This document shows, one piece after another, positions 45,446-57,885 of a stretch of DNA of 64,000 bases. A program made the position numbers and the translations under genes. Source of the DNA: Marasmius tenuissimus (lineage: Eukaryota > Basidiomycota > Agaricomycetes > Agaricales > Marasmiaceae); the NCBI GenBank assembly GCA_029532415.1, contig JAQOTA010000035.1, positions 248,001 to 312,000 on the forward strand, read 5' to 3'. The notes below the pieces were generated by a model that was not told the origin of the DNA, did not search any database, and saw only the letters and a list, made by a program, of their open reading frames with translations. The stretch's first letter is position 1, and every line of letters begins with the position of its first letter.

Positions 45446-46915
45446 TTAATCTACCGTATAAGTGGGTGGAAGCGTAGTCGTGGTATAGCGTATCCCACTG
45501 TCCTGCTCTTGACGTTGTCCACTGACAAGCTCTCGTTGTGCGTTTTTCATGCTCGCAAAGTTGGCTGAAGCTTCGCTAGACTGAGTTTGTGATGTCTCAC
45601 CTCCGAGAGGTTGAGAATTTTGGGCGGGTTCTTCCCTTGAGTCTTCAGCCGAATTGCTGGATGATGTCAAGGTAAGCCCATTATTCGACTCGCCCAAACT
45701 AATGGATCTTCTCTTGCGCCGTTTGAACGCGACCCAAACCAATCCTGCGATTGCGATGAGAGCAAAAACACCACCCACGACACCCCCAACAATTGCACCA
45801 AGAGAAGTCTTCCTTCCGGGTTTTTCTCCGTTGCGCTCCCCGTTTTTTCCCACGCCAGGTGCGCTGCCATTTACCTGCACCCAGTTGTTGGCGACATAAA
45901 AATAATCAATGGCTAGAGACTGTGGCGGCTTGGGGTTGCCGTGAACTCCGGAGTAGGTGATGATCATTTCATGTTCAACCCCACCGTCCACTTGACCAGT
46001 GTTGAAAAATCTTCGATTACGCCACATTATATCACCTGGCTCGGAAGGGAAAGGTTCTGAACCTGGAATTGGGAAAGAGACGGGATTTCCGCTGTCAATG
46101 GAGTAATAACCGGTGGAATTGCCAATGCCACCCGCCGTTGCGGCTGGAAGTGTGAAACCGTACATCGATACAGAGGTTCCTATTCCAGAATCACAATAAG
46201 AGAAGGTTTATTGGATCATAGAAACAGACTACACACCCTTGAACTTGAATGACATCGTTGCCCAAGTTACGTCCGTTGTGTTTAACACATCGAGATCGGT
46301 TTTCCAATCCCCCGTCCCATTTCGATATGAACAACTCTCGTCACTTGAGTCCACCCTGACCACTTCCTTTGTTAGGTCTGCGTTGTCCAACGGGGAGTAC
46401 TCAATTGAGTCCAGCCAAAACACCTGCATCTTCGGATCTCCCACCGTAATGTTCATTGTGAGTGTATGCTTCTGCTTGGGAAGGTTTGCTTGATCGCACA
46501 GAATGAGATTGGTGGTGTCGTGAATGTAGTCGCGGTATTCGGTGAGTTGAATAGGTATTTCGTCGACCTGGCAGGTGAATTTCGGTAGAAGGTCCAACGA
46601 ATCATGAGTGGAGTTCGGGGCGCGGGAGACTTTGCTATTGTCCTTTGCTCCCTTCACTTGAATATAGTCGCCTTGCGAAGGAGAGGTGGTCACATTACGT
46701 CTAGCTGAACATGCAAACCCGGACTCACCCTCAAAAGTAAAAGAAAAACTTGCTGTTGCCGAGTTTGTGCCTCTCATAGTCTCGTTATATGGATCGCCCC
46801 AAACCCCTTGACTGGTAAAGCTTGATGCATCCAAGTTCCAGGTTCCGGTGTCGTACATAACTCGGGGATCGGTATCGTCCACAGCGACCCGACGAGGGTA
46901 TACGTTGTCTGTCAT
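45446..46915 (-). CDS. Membrane-protein family gene B, 451 aa
   Basis: Exons 46915-46729, 46671-46237 and 46179-45446 on the minus strand, both introns 57 nt and phase 1 at the same positions as in gene A. Fully open to TAA. N-terminal domain: RRVAVDDTDPRVMYD, FIEG-type exon end, IQVKGAKDNSK, LILCDQANLPKQKHTLTMNI, FWLDSIEYSPLDNADLTKEV. Second domain: YSIDSGNPVSFPIPGS, VEHEMIITYSGVHG, LAIDYFYV. Transmembrane helix about residues 334-358 (GAIVGGVVGGVFALIAIAGLVW), then KRRKRR and a tail of about 90 residues. No signal peptide. Several N-x-S/T sites in the extracellular part. Function unknown; likely a surface protein with N-out, C-in topology (inference). Confidence 0.87.
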
Positions 46916-48630
46916 CGGTATATCGGGGAGGAAAGCAAGAACAAGAAAATACCTAAATTGTGGGCTTTTGACCTCAAAATGAATGCGGGGGAGTCCATAA
47001 ATATGATGAGTGAGATGCCATCATGTGAACTCAGCTTGAGGAAGTGAGATACTGGCTCCCTGCCTACCACATCAATAGGGCTATACTTCTGGGGGAATGT
47101 TGTGCTGTCCTTACGATTTACTCGGGTATTTCCTGTAGGCATCAATGATGCTTGTTGTGATAGTCCGTTGCGGGACAGTAGGATGAGAATGGTACCCCAG
47201 AGACCAATCACAACCCGAATTGTGGGCCTGTTGCTACGAGAATTGCATGTAGTGAGTATCAGCTAATGGCCAAGAAATAATATCACCAAGTTGCACAATC
47301 TCTCATTGCCTGGCTTACGCAGTTAAGACGGTTCTGTGCTAGTTCTATGACAGAACACCCAGGCTGTACTGAAATTTCAAGGGAATCAAGACTTACTTCC
47401 ATCTTCTCTGGAGTGATGGGCTATCCATTAGTCCCCCCTTTTCTTCACTAACATAACCCGTGTCCCCACCTTAACAAATGACTGTAGAATATACATGCCT
47501 AAACTCCATTTAGATTACAAACAAGAGATGGGGCAGAAGCATTGAATCAGAAACTATCAGCATTATAAATGGGCACATCAGGGTAGAATGTTGGCACAGC
47601 TGAAGCAATCATGTTTCAACAACAGAGAAAAGAAAATCCCAACAGAATCACCTTTTTTGGGCAGTTTTTGGTCCAATGTAGGGTCCCAGTGGTGACAACC
47701 ATCTTGAGTTTTGGACACATTAACCTGAGACTTATGACATCTGGGACGTTTTCATGGGATTGGGTCTCCTGTGGCCTATGAGATGCCAAACATCACAAAC
47801 TGGTACAGTATCCTCTGCTCTTATATCTGCCAATGACAGGAAGAAACCCAGTTGAAGTACCATTGACTCAGAGAGAGATTCAGATTTAGTGTGTTGTATG
47901 TATCAAACTCCAAAGCGGGTATATGCCTCTTGGGAAACAGTAAGCACCACTCAATGCTTACCAGAGGTGGCATAGTTTCCCATCTGTATTGCAGAGGTGT
48001 GTCTATAGTATTCATGGGATGTAAGTGGGTAAAAATGGAAGTTAGCCACTGAATGTGAGGTATACTCTCTCCACTGACTGTGCTCATCAAAGTAATGAAA
48101 ATATGGTGAAGTGTGAATGGTGGTCACTCCATGTTAGAAATAGATGGTGAGGCACAGTCATTGAACTACATTTCTCCCTGAGTGGTGTTACAAGAGCTCT
48201 TACCAAAAAACTTGGGGGAAAAGATCAGTGAAGCCCACACCCAAGTGTACTTGATGAGACTGCTCTTGAAAAGAGTCAATGGAATTCAGCAAGTGCTTGC
48301 AGAAATGAGATAGCCTAGACAGTAGGCTTTCCTCATTCTGAGGGGGAACCCCCTTCAAATGAGACATCATATGACTATTCCAAGTCTGTTGGGGCCTGTC
48401 TCAGCTGGGGAAGAGGTACTAAATGCCTTTTTACTAGCCAATGCAGACAAATTTGTGGAGGAATTTGAGCAGGAAAAGCAATCAGACTATTCCCCATTAT
48501 GACAAAAAATGTATTGGTTCTTTGAGTGACAAGGGTACCATTATCATTGGTATCTCTGTAAGAGTAAAGCTCAGGGGTTACTGCTGGAGTACCACTTCAA
48601 AAAATGTAGTAATGCGAGTAATAATAATTA
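46916..48630. other. Upstream flank of gene B, no gene
   Basis: No coding segment supported. The first 75 bases upstream of the ATG of gene B form a C/T-rich leader. The rest is AT-rich with no repeat I could pair. Confidence 0.4.
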
Positions 48631-49112
48631 TGGCATTTTCGGAAATGTTTGTCATGTGCTTCTTTTTTTGCAATTCTAAAATCCTAAGATGAAAAATCCG
48701 AATTTGGTAGCTAAGGTTTCCCCATCACCCAAATTGACAATTGGCGCCAAAGTAGTGCCTTGGGCACCTCAGTGAGAATGTCAGAGAATGGGGTTTTCCC
48801 TTGGGATTAATCAGATACCTACAGATACTATCAGAGCCCTCCTCAAAATGTGTGCTAGAAGATTGATGATGGAGGATGACCAGTACTTGCTCCCCCTCGC
48901 AGCTTTGAGCTCAAACAGCGGTATCTGCTGTTGGTCCTTCGCTCAATGGTATCACTTCCGGGTGTTCTCGCTGAGGTGCATGAGGCGCTACTTTGGCGCC
49001 AATTGTCAACTTGGGTGATGGGAAACCTCAGCTACCAAATTGGGAATTTTCATCTTGGGATTTTAGAATTGCGAAAAAAACACACACATGACAAAGATTT
49101 CCAAAAGCACTG
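48631..49112. mobile_element. Large inverted repeat, about 145-bp arms
   Basis: The left arm, about 48631-48778, recurs inverted at about 48969-49112. Matching words include TTGCAATTCTAAAATCC, AATTTGGTAGCT, CATCACCCAA and GACAATTGGCGCCAAAGTAG. The spacer of about 190 bp holds a plus-strand stretch reading IPTDTIRALLKMCARRLMME, possibly a scrap of a coding sequence. It looks like a MITE or fold-back element; target duplications not resolved. Confidence 0.68.
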
Positions 49113-50641
49113 TAAGGTGTTTATCCTGAAATACAGGATAGAAAGGAGATGAAATGGGAGTCATTCCTACACAATTGATATAGAATACCAAAGACATGGC
49201 AAAGGCTTTTAGTTGTCCAATGAGCTCCCACCACTCATAGGATTAAATACGTGTATTGATGTGAGAGCATGTATGCACAGCACCCAGGAGGAGTGGTCAA
49301 ACAAAAAGGACTAGACTCCATCAATGATAATTTTGGGTTTTTTTGTTTAAAGTCACAGTTATGGCTTCTTTAGAAATTTTGAATCATTCAATGTATGACT
49401 GGACTGTGGATAGATGTTAATCAACTGGCACTAACACACTTCTGGACTCGTGTTTATACTGGGAGGTTTGCCACAATAGAAATTTGGTAATAACTCTGTA
49501 TTTCCCCCAATGTTTCAGAAATTTGATCTGTCCTTGGATACTGCGATGGCGGGTTTCAATCTACATCATCAATCATACCAGGAAATGGCCTGTGCACATC
49601 TTTCAGATAATTAGCATAAAGGTCAATTTTATTAGGCATACCAACAATGAGGATCATGGGAGAGAACCAGGGCTGTAGAACTGGGGAAGATGATCAATAT
49701 CAACTTGAAATGATCATTGTTGGGCTATTGTTGAACATCCTTCTGATAAAAGCTATCTGATGGATCTAGCACAGCTGTACAGGGAGCAAGAAGGTGCAAA
49801 AGAGGAATATAATATTGATGCCAATTCCACGGGGGGCATTTTCTGTCAAGTAGGGCATGATGTGGTGGTATCAAGTGTGTCTGACCCTGGAATGGACCAC
49901 CAAACAAAGATTCTCTAAGTCCCCCCAAGGCACAACAACCATTGCTCGGACCTGGCCCACTTGACACCACCACGACATGTCCTACTTGACAGAAAAAACC
50001 CCCCAGGGTTCTGTTTTGTCTCAAATGGTCTATATAATTTTCACAGACATGGAATTCAGACGCGAGCTATTTCTACCTGAGTGGAGTTGTATGTAAATCA
50101 ATCACATGCTGGCACTGAAAGCATAGAATGTCATGACTTGTTATAATCAGCCTAATGCATCAGACTCCTCATAAATCCAGTGGAGCCCAGGGTGTAAAGG
50201 CAGATTTTCCAAATTGGGTACAGGTACGTTCATCCAATGAGACAGTTCAGTCTTAGCGTCTCGGGCGGGTATGATTTGTCAAAGACCCTTATGCTGAAAA
50301 GGACACTACGCCAACTCTATATATAGGTGTGAGCCTTCCAGTACTCAGCTGCTAAATCTGTCCTGTTGGCTGGCAAGAAGCTCCATCTAACTAGGCCTTG
50401 AAGCCTTTCAACCGCTTCCGCGTTCTCGGTGAAACTACGGCTATCTATCTATCTTACGAACCACGAGTTCAGATGGCAGCATTGCAGTGATCACGACCAA
50501 CATATTGAGCTCAATTCGGGTATATTGGGCAAACAAGTCTCTCCATGAGATGTTATTGCACCCCACAGCCCACATTCACCGGATAACTCTTACCATTGCC
50601 ATCCCTTGACGGTCACGATCCGTGGGAGCCTAACGTCACAG
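49113..50641. other. No gene; contains a short inverted-repeat element
   Basis: Apart from the 174-bp element at 49831-50004 and a TATA-like CTATATATAGG near 50318, nothing coding is seen. The end of this stretch is the promoter side of pseudogene C. Confidence 0.4.
49831..50004. mobile_element. 174-bp MITE-like element
   Basis: Terminal inverted repeats of about 45 bp: GGGGGGCATTTTCTGTCAAG at the left and, inverted, GGGGGGTTTTTTCTGTCAAG at the right, continuing through GGTGGT-TCAAGTG. Too short to code. No clear target duplication. Confidence 0.7.
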
Positions 50642-52187
50642 ATGACAGATATTGCACTTCAGTACCCTCGCGAGATGGATATTGATGACACACACCCTCA
50701 AATTACATCTGGCACCGGTACATGAGACTTTGACCTGTCTAGTTTTGACAGCTTAGGGAACCTCAGAGGTCCATACAACGAAACCATGAAGGAGACTAAA
50801 TCGGGGAGTTCAAGTTCCTTCTATGTTTGAGGGTATGTCCACAGGTTGCCTTTGGAGGCTTCATATCCTCAACTGTGTTCAATCTTGTTCTCAGAGAAGT
50901 ACGTTTACTTCGGACCAAGGGTGCGAAGGACAACAGTAACATTCCCTGCACGACCAACTCCACAGTGGACCAACCAGAACTCCTTCTCAAGTACACTTGC
51001 CAGATCAATGGCAGAACTGTCCCAACTCCTAGTTATGACACCTCGAAGTGCCACACGACCAATGTGGCGCTTTGCGAGCAATTCCACCTTGCAAAGACGA
51101 ATCAATATTGATGAATATCAACGTCAATGATCTTGTTGGTTGGATTTGATTGAGTACGCCCCTTTAGATGGAGCAAATATGACGAATGTAGTATTGAAGG
51201 TGGATTCGAGTGATCTGAACTGCATCTATCATAACGAAACGAGAGATTGACGAACACCAGACAGGTACCTCGCGTGCGCTGTAGCCAGAAATCGACCATC
51301 AACACCCGATGTTTGGAAGGAATGAGGCGCTAAGTGAAATTGATGGTTATCCGGCACCTGAAACACGGGTAGCTGCCATATATATTAGGAGGGGGGAAGG
51401 AGGGGTGGCCGACCTGGGCTTGACAAAAAGTTCAACCTCGTACACTTAATAGGAAATCGACACCCCTTGGTATGACGTGAACCCCATTCCAAAAGATGTG
51501 ACGGCGTTTGAGGATACTACGAGCTCCTACTTTCTCGATAGCGGCAACTCCGTCTCCTTTGATATCCCACGAACGAAGCTTTGTCCATCCATTCAGGAGA
51601 ACGACTTCGTGACCTGGCAAAACCAGCGTTTCCTCGTAACTAGTTCAGGACTCGATGACAGCAAAGAGCATGAAATGGTTATCATCTATACCGGGATACA
51701 CAAAGGCACCTCGCCATCGCAGTGGTTGGTAGTTGACTATTTCCTTGTGGGCAACGATGATTCTCAGGTCAAGAAAGATCCATCTAGTTCTGAGGTGCTG
51801 ACACCTGGATGGGGAAGCCAATCGGAGTAATTGTGGGGACCGTAGTGGGTGGCGCGTTCAGTCTACTCCCGATTGCTAGCCTGGCTTGGTTTGTGGTGAA
51901 GAAAAAAAAACGAGGAAGGAGAATGATCCCAGTACTTTGGGCAAAAGAGAGTTACCGTGACGCCGTTCGATGTGATGACTCAAGCTCGGACGGCTAATTT
52001 TCTTCAAGACTCCGGAGCCTTCGGTGCTGTATCCAGAGCTGAAGAAAGCATGTCGGAAGATGCTGGCGGAGCAAATTTCGTGGGTATGAAGGGTGTCCAG
52101 CGGGAGTTGGTTAGTCAACAGGCCCTCGGGGGCGGTTGCGTGGGGCTCGCAATAGTGGGATTAGCTTTGTACCGCCGGAGTCTTTAA
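50642..52187 (+). pseudogene. Membrane-protein family pseudogene C
   Basis: ATG 50642 begins MTDIALQYPREMDIDDTHPQ, matching exon 1 of gene B. TGA 50723 replaces the conserved Trp, and exon 1 (to 50832, before GTATGT) is one base out of phase. Exon 2 from about 50895 carries KGAKDNSN and LLLKYTCQ, then stops and shifts, ending in LKVDSSDLNCIYHNETRD. Exon 3 begins at 51453 and is open for a while (FLDSGNSVSFDIP, KEHEMVIIYTGIHKG), then shifts twice, at about 51810 and at a run of nine A near 51901. The membrane helix survives as VIVGTVVGGAFSLLPIASLA. The end FVGMKGVQRELVSQQ matches the tail of gene B (FASMKNAQRELVSGQ), so C is closer to B than to A. Confidence 0.85.
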
Positions 52188-55100
52188 CTGGGGCACGACC
52201 TACTTATACACCGTAGTACTGGTGATGCTCTCATCATAGTCATGAGGAACTGTAACTGTAGGGATTGTAAGCTTTTCCAACCCTCCAGTCTTCAAAACCT
52301 TTGTCTTCATAGCCATTGTAAGAGGGGGTATGTTGAGCTGAGATATTCAGACGAGTAGATTCCAGAGTAAAAACTACAATTTTTCGAGGGTCAGAGAAAG
52401 AACGGAAGCAGGAGGATATCGAGGTTGCGTCACGGTCCAGAGTCAAGGTATGATGAATCCCCACGACCCAGCAAAGAATGAGCTTATTTGTCACCTTGTC
52501 CATGGCATAGAAATGGTTTTTCTTGATATTCTTACAACTCAGACTCCAGAGATCAGGCAATGATTTCCCTATTGCAGATTTATAAAATGTGTTCTGCTAT
52601 GAGAGTAGTTAGGCGCTTGAGGAAGCGTTACATTCTAGCGGAGTCATAGCTGTGATATCACATGAGATTTCTCCGAAGTACGGTTCGCGTACCTTACTGG
52701 ATGAGTGTCTAAGGTTCAATCGAGTTCAATCACTCAGTATCTTTGCTGAATCAGGAGCGAAGTTCTAAGGAATCAACCGAATTAACGTCAGTATCATATA
52801 CTCACAGACACACCGAGTATGGTGTACGACGTATAAAATACCGCCAATTCGTGAGAAACCTTTTCCTGCGGCGTGGAAGCTTTTGTTCGGCAGCCTTGCA
52901 AGTATCACGATTCAGCTGCTTGTCTTACTATTCTTGACGCCACCGGTAATTTGGAGTAGCTGAGGTCGGTACTGTGTACTACTTTGTCAAACTTCTATCT
53001 TTCCCTCGGCCGAGGAAGATGTGGCATTTCTCGGAACGCGAATGTCATCTCGCGTGCCGAGGTGATCTCCCTGACTGTTGTTGAATGTCGCTCATCCTCC
53101 TGGACGTCGGCAAATTGTAACGTGGTCACCATTTGGTTTTCCACGGATTTCCGATACGCCACTCGGACAATGACCAATGTAGGAGCGATTCCCTACGTAG
53201 TAATAATGTCAGAGTTCGGCTGTTTTATTGGCTTGGCTGAGAAAGTTTCTTACAAACATAAGAGTCACGATGCCCGTAGGATCAAAGGGTACAACCCCAA
53301 CAAGAGGCGACGAAAACCAACACAGGGTCGCACAGATCAGGCTAGCTGCGTAAAGAAATCCGGATTCGATTCTGACGTTTCCGAGTGAGCATGGAAGGCG
53401 CAGCGCTGGCTCAGTCGTCGTAAACGAACATGATGGACACGATAGCCATTTACCTGTTATTTGGTGGCCGGCCCGGTACTAGCATGTGCGCCTGATGAGT
53501 TATCCACCAAATTCAGCCTCCTATATGCGACGGCTCTCGATACTTCTTCACTGTTCACAATTGGAACGGAAGGACATACCTGTCATCAATGCCAAAACTT
53601 ACTGGAAAACAGCGATAGCCACTACTGCTCCATGGTCGATCCAAAAGGCTTCCCTCGCGAGGGAAAGATTTGTCGCGTCGCCCGCTCCGAGGGCAATGAT
53701 GCATGCTAGGTCCAAACCTGTAGGAAGTGTCAACGCCGGGGCTTTAAGCTTGGGTACTTCAAGGAGAGAGGCAGGACCGTTCGAAACAAAGGCCATGAAG
53801 ACAAGAGAATGAAGGACGAGCTTGTTTGAGCTCCAAATGGTGTAACAACGGTGGATCTGAGAAGAATGCAAACTCTCCTGAATCGAGATTCCGATTGAAA
53901 ATAACAAACCAGCATGATATCAGCAGTTACACTGTAATAATGAGTCGATAATGAGATGGGATCCGGAAGATCAAGTATGAATATGTACTTCATCAATTTT
54001 TGAGCGACAGACGCGGTTTCACTGTCCGAGTTTCAAGAAATGAGCAATGTTAGCGAGAGTAAATGTCATAGGTAGTTGTGGTACACTCACCTCCAGGTAT
54101 CTTCATACAGAGACCTGATGGAGTAATCTTTAGTTGTTGCGGCATCGAATCCGATGGTAGTCTCACGGTAATCTTCCCAAGCATAAATTGCGATGTAAAT
54201 GGTTGCGAGCACAAGGAGAGCTATCGTGCGCCGCCCCTGCTGGGACGATTACCGCACTGTGAGCATTTGTACTGGCCAATGTTGGAGGTCACAGATGGTT
54301 GTAAGGATAGCGAGGCACAGATCGATCGCCATCTTCGTGAGGCGGTTGGTCACATGCAATTGGTAAAGATTTTACTGAACGAGGTACATATCTAAATACA
54401 ATACGGATAGATATGGTTCGTAAGTGGGTTTTGGGTCGGGTCTCGACTAGGTGTGCACAAGCAATGGCGATTCTGATAACCGAAGTTTCTCCGCGCACAG
54501 CAAGTGTATGGGTAATGCATGTACGGCGGGAATGGTTGACTTTCCCTCAACTTGCCCTGATCATCCTTATACTGTTAGCAGATTAGACACAAATGTCAGG
54601 TCCGGAGGCCACTGAGCTAGATGTACAACTCCGAGCTGTGAAGGGGAGTAATCATGCAAGACGGATAAGAGTATTCAGGACCGTTATCTCTATTCAAGCC
54701 TAAAAAACCCAGACAATCAGCAACATACATACCCTCTGAGCAAGAGCCGAGGGCCACCGGCAGCTGAGGTCGGTACTACTCAGGAGTACTCATTGTCGTG
54801 GAAGCGCTAAGAGAGCCTTCTACTGTCAAGAACGGCGTAGTTCTGTCGAGGAAAGATTTAGCAAACGAATCTGAGTCCCTTTCCGAGTCAATGACGCACC
54901 CCCGCTTCTCATTGACTAGGCGTATTCCCTGGCAGTTCGACTTGTGGTACGGCGGTCAGCATTCGGACCCGAGGAAGAGGAGGAGAACAGGGCTGATGAA
55001 ACGAATATGGTAGAATCAGGGATATGTACTTTCGACTGAGAGTGATCTGCGAGCCGGGATAATCGGCTCTTTCTCAAAGTGTATGACTTCGACTCACCTC

Positions 55101-56180
55101 ACTGGATAAATTTTGCGAAGAGTGAGCTATAAAAATGGAATCAGCTCGAGACAATTTAACAAAAGGGCCAGAAACGAGAAGTTGTACGCCGTCCAACCGA
55201 ACGTATAGATCTTGTCCATCGGTCTGGCTATCATTCATCATGGTGTAACAATGACGAGCAGAAATTCATGCTCACAATGAAGTGTATCTGTTGCATCAGT
55301 AACCCGCCAAATCCCCGTTTACGACCGTTTATGACCGGTACCGGTTCACCGGTTCACCGGTTGGGCCCTGAACGGCTGGGTCCAAAATTCCACCAGCTGA
55401 ATTTTTCTTAAACAAAAGTGAGTTCTGATTACCGATGTCTTCTGTACCTACCTCTTTACTCAGAGTGGAGACACTCTTTGGAGGTCTTTTAGAAAATTTT
55501 TTGACATGAGGTAGGACATTGAAAGCTTGCAATGAACCAAATTTTTTGACTGGTGAGCTCGCTACCCTGAGAGAACGGCTCAAGTGCCAAGAATGGCCAC
55601 CGGGAAAATCCGCACTTTGCTGATGTGGCCTAAGACATCGTAGATCACCGGCACCCGTCGTCGATCCCAGAAAGTCTCGAGCAAGACCCAAGGCTACTGA
55701 ACTAGAACGCCAAATCAGCGGCTCGGATGGATTCGGACCTCATACCCACATGCCCACATTGCTAGCAATCCAGTTGATTTCGCGCCTTCGTACGCCGTGA
55801 TCGAAGGAACGAGGGATGGAAAATAGACAATCTTATAACACGGTAGAAGCTGTAAATGCTGGAGGAACTGATTTTAAGTGGACCCTCCCTCATGACTCGT
55901 AATGGGGGGTGTATGCAAGTTTTGTAGATCTTGGGCATAGAGGATACTGAGCAACATCCTATAACAGGTACCTTGGGTATTGAGTTTCCAGTGGGAAGTT
56001 GAAGTTGTTTGTGCTTGAAGTGATGGAGTTGTAATGGGGGCAATTCAATGCAGTGAAGACTGAATGATAGGAGTTTTGACGGTAGGGTAGACAGGGATGC
56101 CACCTACAGGAGGTATTAAGCGCAATTAATCATGGTAGGGCCTAACCACAATAGTCTTAGGCATACCTTGGCCTTCCAAT
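52188..56180. other. No clear gene
   Basis: Weak items only. A plus-strand frame near 53550-53709 reads GHTCHQCQNLLENSDSHYC and, after a stop, TCRKCQRRGF; this may be a scrap of a Cys-rich zinc finger gene. The words AGCTGAGGTCGGTACT at 52958 and 54760 are shared, so a small duplication is possible. ACCGGTTC occurs in tandem near 55335-55360. TATA-like words at 52833 and 55130 have no ORF behind them. Confidence 0.35.
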
Positions 56181-56467
56181 TGTTGAATCTGTGGACTATT
56201 ATTAGGAGTATATCCAATGTCCCAGTTCACTCCCTGATTATTCTATGCCTGGGATTACTCCCATTTCTGCCTCATTATTGGTTATGCATATATGTACAAA
56301 CCTATGGTAGTTCCTGGCTCTACATGTATATAAGCAGATATTTCTCTACTAGAATCTACAGTGCTTGAGCTTCTATGTCTTGCCTCTACCTCTCTAAACT
56401 CCTCTCTGGTAAGTAGTAGTATAGCCATGTTGTAGTCCTCTGCACTAGGCATCATGCTGGCTCATCA
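56181..56467 (+). repeat. Solo Copia LTR
   Basis: TGTTGAATCTGTGG ... ATGCTGGCTCATCA, about 287 bp, TATATAAG at 56327-56334. Related along its length to the Copia-3 LTR at 11566-11887 but lacking the primer site after its end and any polypurine tract before it. No perfect flanking duplication is visible (CCAAT against ATGCT). Confidence 0.85.
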
Positions 56468-56544
56468 ATGCTTACCAATCAACTTCCCACATTGATTTCT
56501 GTTTGCCAAGTAACTCCGACAGGTACATACCATCAGAAAACTTC

Positions 56545-56614
56545 CTCTTAGCTCATTGGTAGAGTGCTTCACTAGTATTAAGGTCATTGCAAATATCCTG
56601 AAGAGGTCAGTTGC
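56545..56614 (+). tRNA. tRNA-like sequence, probably a pseudogene
   Basis: A segment CTTAGCTCATTGGTAGAGTG has the form of a tRNA D-arm and A-box, followed by CTTCACTAGTATTAAGG, which resembles an anticodon arm with loop CTAGTAT (anticodon AGT, Thr). The 3' end AAGAGGTC pairs partly with the CCTCTT of the 5' end. The T-arm is short and lacks GGTTCAAAT, and the anticodon stem has a mismatch. So it is a decayed tRNA gene or part of a tRNA-derived SINE. It lies 78 bases after the solo LTR. Confidence 0.35.
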
Positions 56615-57885
56615 TCTTGTCGGCTGGAGGGAACTGGCGTTGTATGGCAGTGTTTTTTGTGCTACCAACAAGTTGTGGATGTCTCAACAACCCCAATCCT
56701 GATGTACAGGTACATACAAAAGTGAAAGCACAATGTCCATTCCCAATCGCACAGTAAAAGGAAAGAAGAAATCCTCATACAAAACCCAACCAGTTGCACT
56801 TTCTTGTAACAGTTATTCCAACTATATCCAAATTCTTTTCCTAGACTTCGGGTCCCTCACTCACTGGTATCTCCACTCAGCCGTTGTAGCGCCCACAAGG
56901 CTCTTTCAGAGCTTGTCAGCACCTGCACTGAGATTGAGATTGAGACTGGCACTGACATATACACCAACATTGACATTGATGCCAGCAGCATTGGACGGGC
57001 ATATTCCCTATCACAAGGACTAATGATGAAAAGCGGGATCATGATGTCCTGTTGTGGTATGTAGGCACCCATATGGTTTAGTGAGTTCATGGTTGATGTC
57101 TCGTTGCAATCCGTTATGTATGACCGGGGGGTAGGACTCCTAATTGACAAGACAGTTTCCAGTTTGTTGCAACTGCAAACAGACTGACATTGAGGTTAAG
57201 TATTTTCCATTGTTTTTTGTGCTGTAAACTCCCTATAGCCCGCTTTCACATCAGGAAAACGGTAGGTTTTGCTTAAATGATCTTACACTGATTTTCATGA
57301 GGTGAGACACTCTTATGTTCATTTCAAGGTGCTGAAGCTTACAACATGTCTTGAATATGTTGGAATCTCTTAAAATCAGAGTAAGACTTGATTTATTGCC
57401 ACTGCCCGCTTAAATTTTGAGCTTGGGCTGAATTCAGAGCAAACTCACACTCAGACTTAAGTCTATGTCTTTACTACTACTCAACAGGTAAAGTAGCTGG
57501 TATGTTGCTATAAAGCTAAAAGCATGACTTGAACTTGTGTTTGAAATCCACATCCAACCATGTTGTCTTTGCGGAATGGTGGTGAATCAAATTCATGAAA
57601 TTCAGATGGATTGAGTGAAATAAGCATGTTTAGTTCTCAAATAAATGATGTGTTTAAGCACAATTTCAAGCAGAATCAAGCCAAGAATCAAGCCATTTTT
57701 GGGGAGGTGTCCTGTTCGAGAAAGAGGAAATGTCTTCCTGATGCTTTCCCTAGGAATTGAGAATCAGGACATGAATGCATGCATACAAAAACTGGCTATG
57801 GCTTGAACAAAAATCCCCATCCCCCAAGCATTTTCTGTTTCCTGCCAGAACCACAATCTCACAAGGAAATCAAATTATTCTTGCA
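56615..57885. other. No gene recognised
   Basis: No coding segment, repeat or RNA supported. The last 100 bases are the CA-rich leader of copy H (ACAAAGGAAATCAAATTATTC region). Confidence 0.4.
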
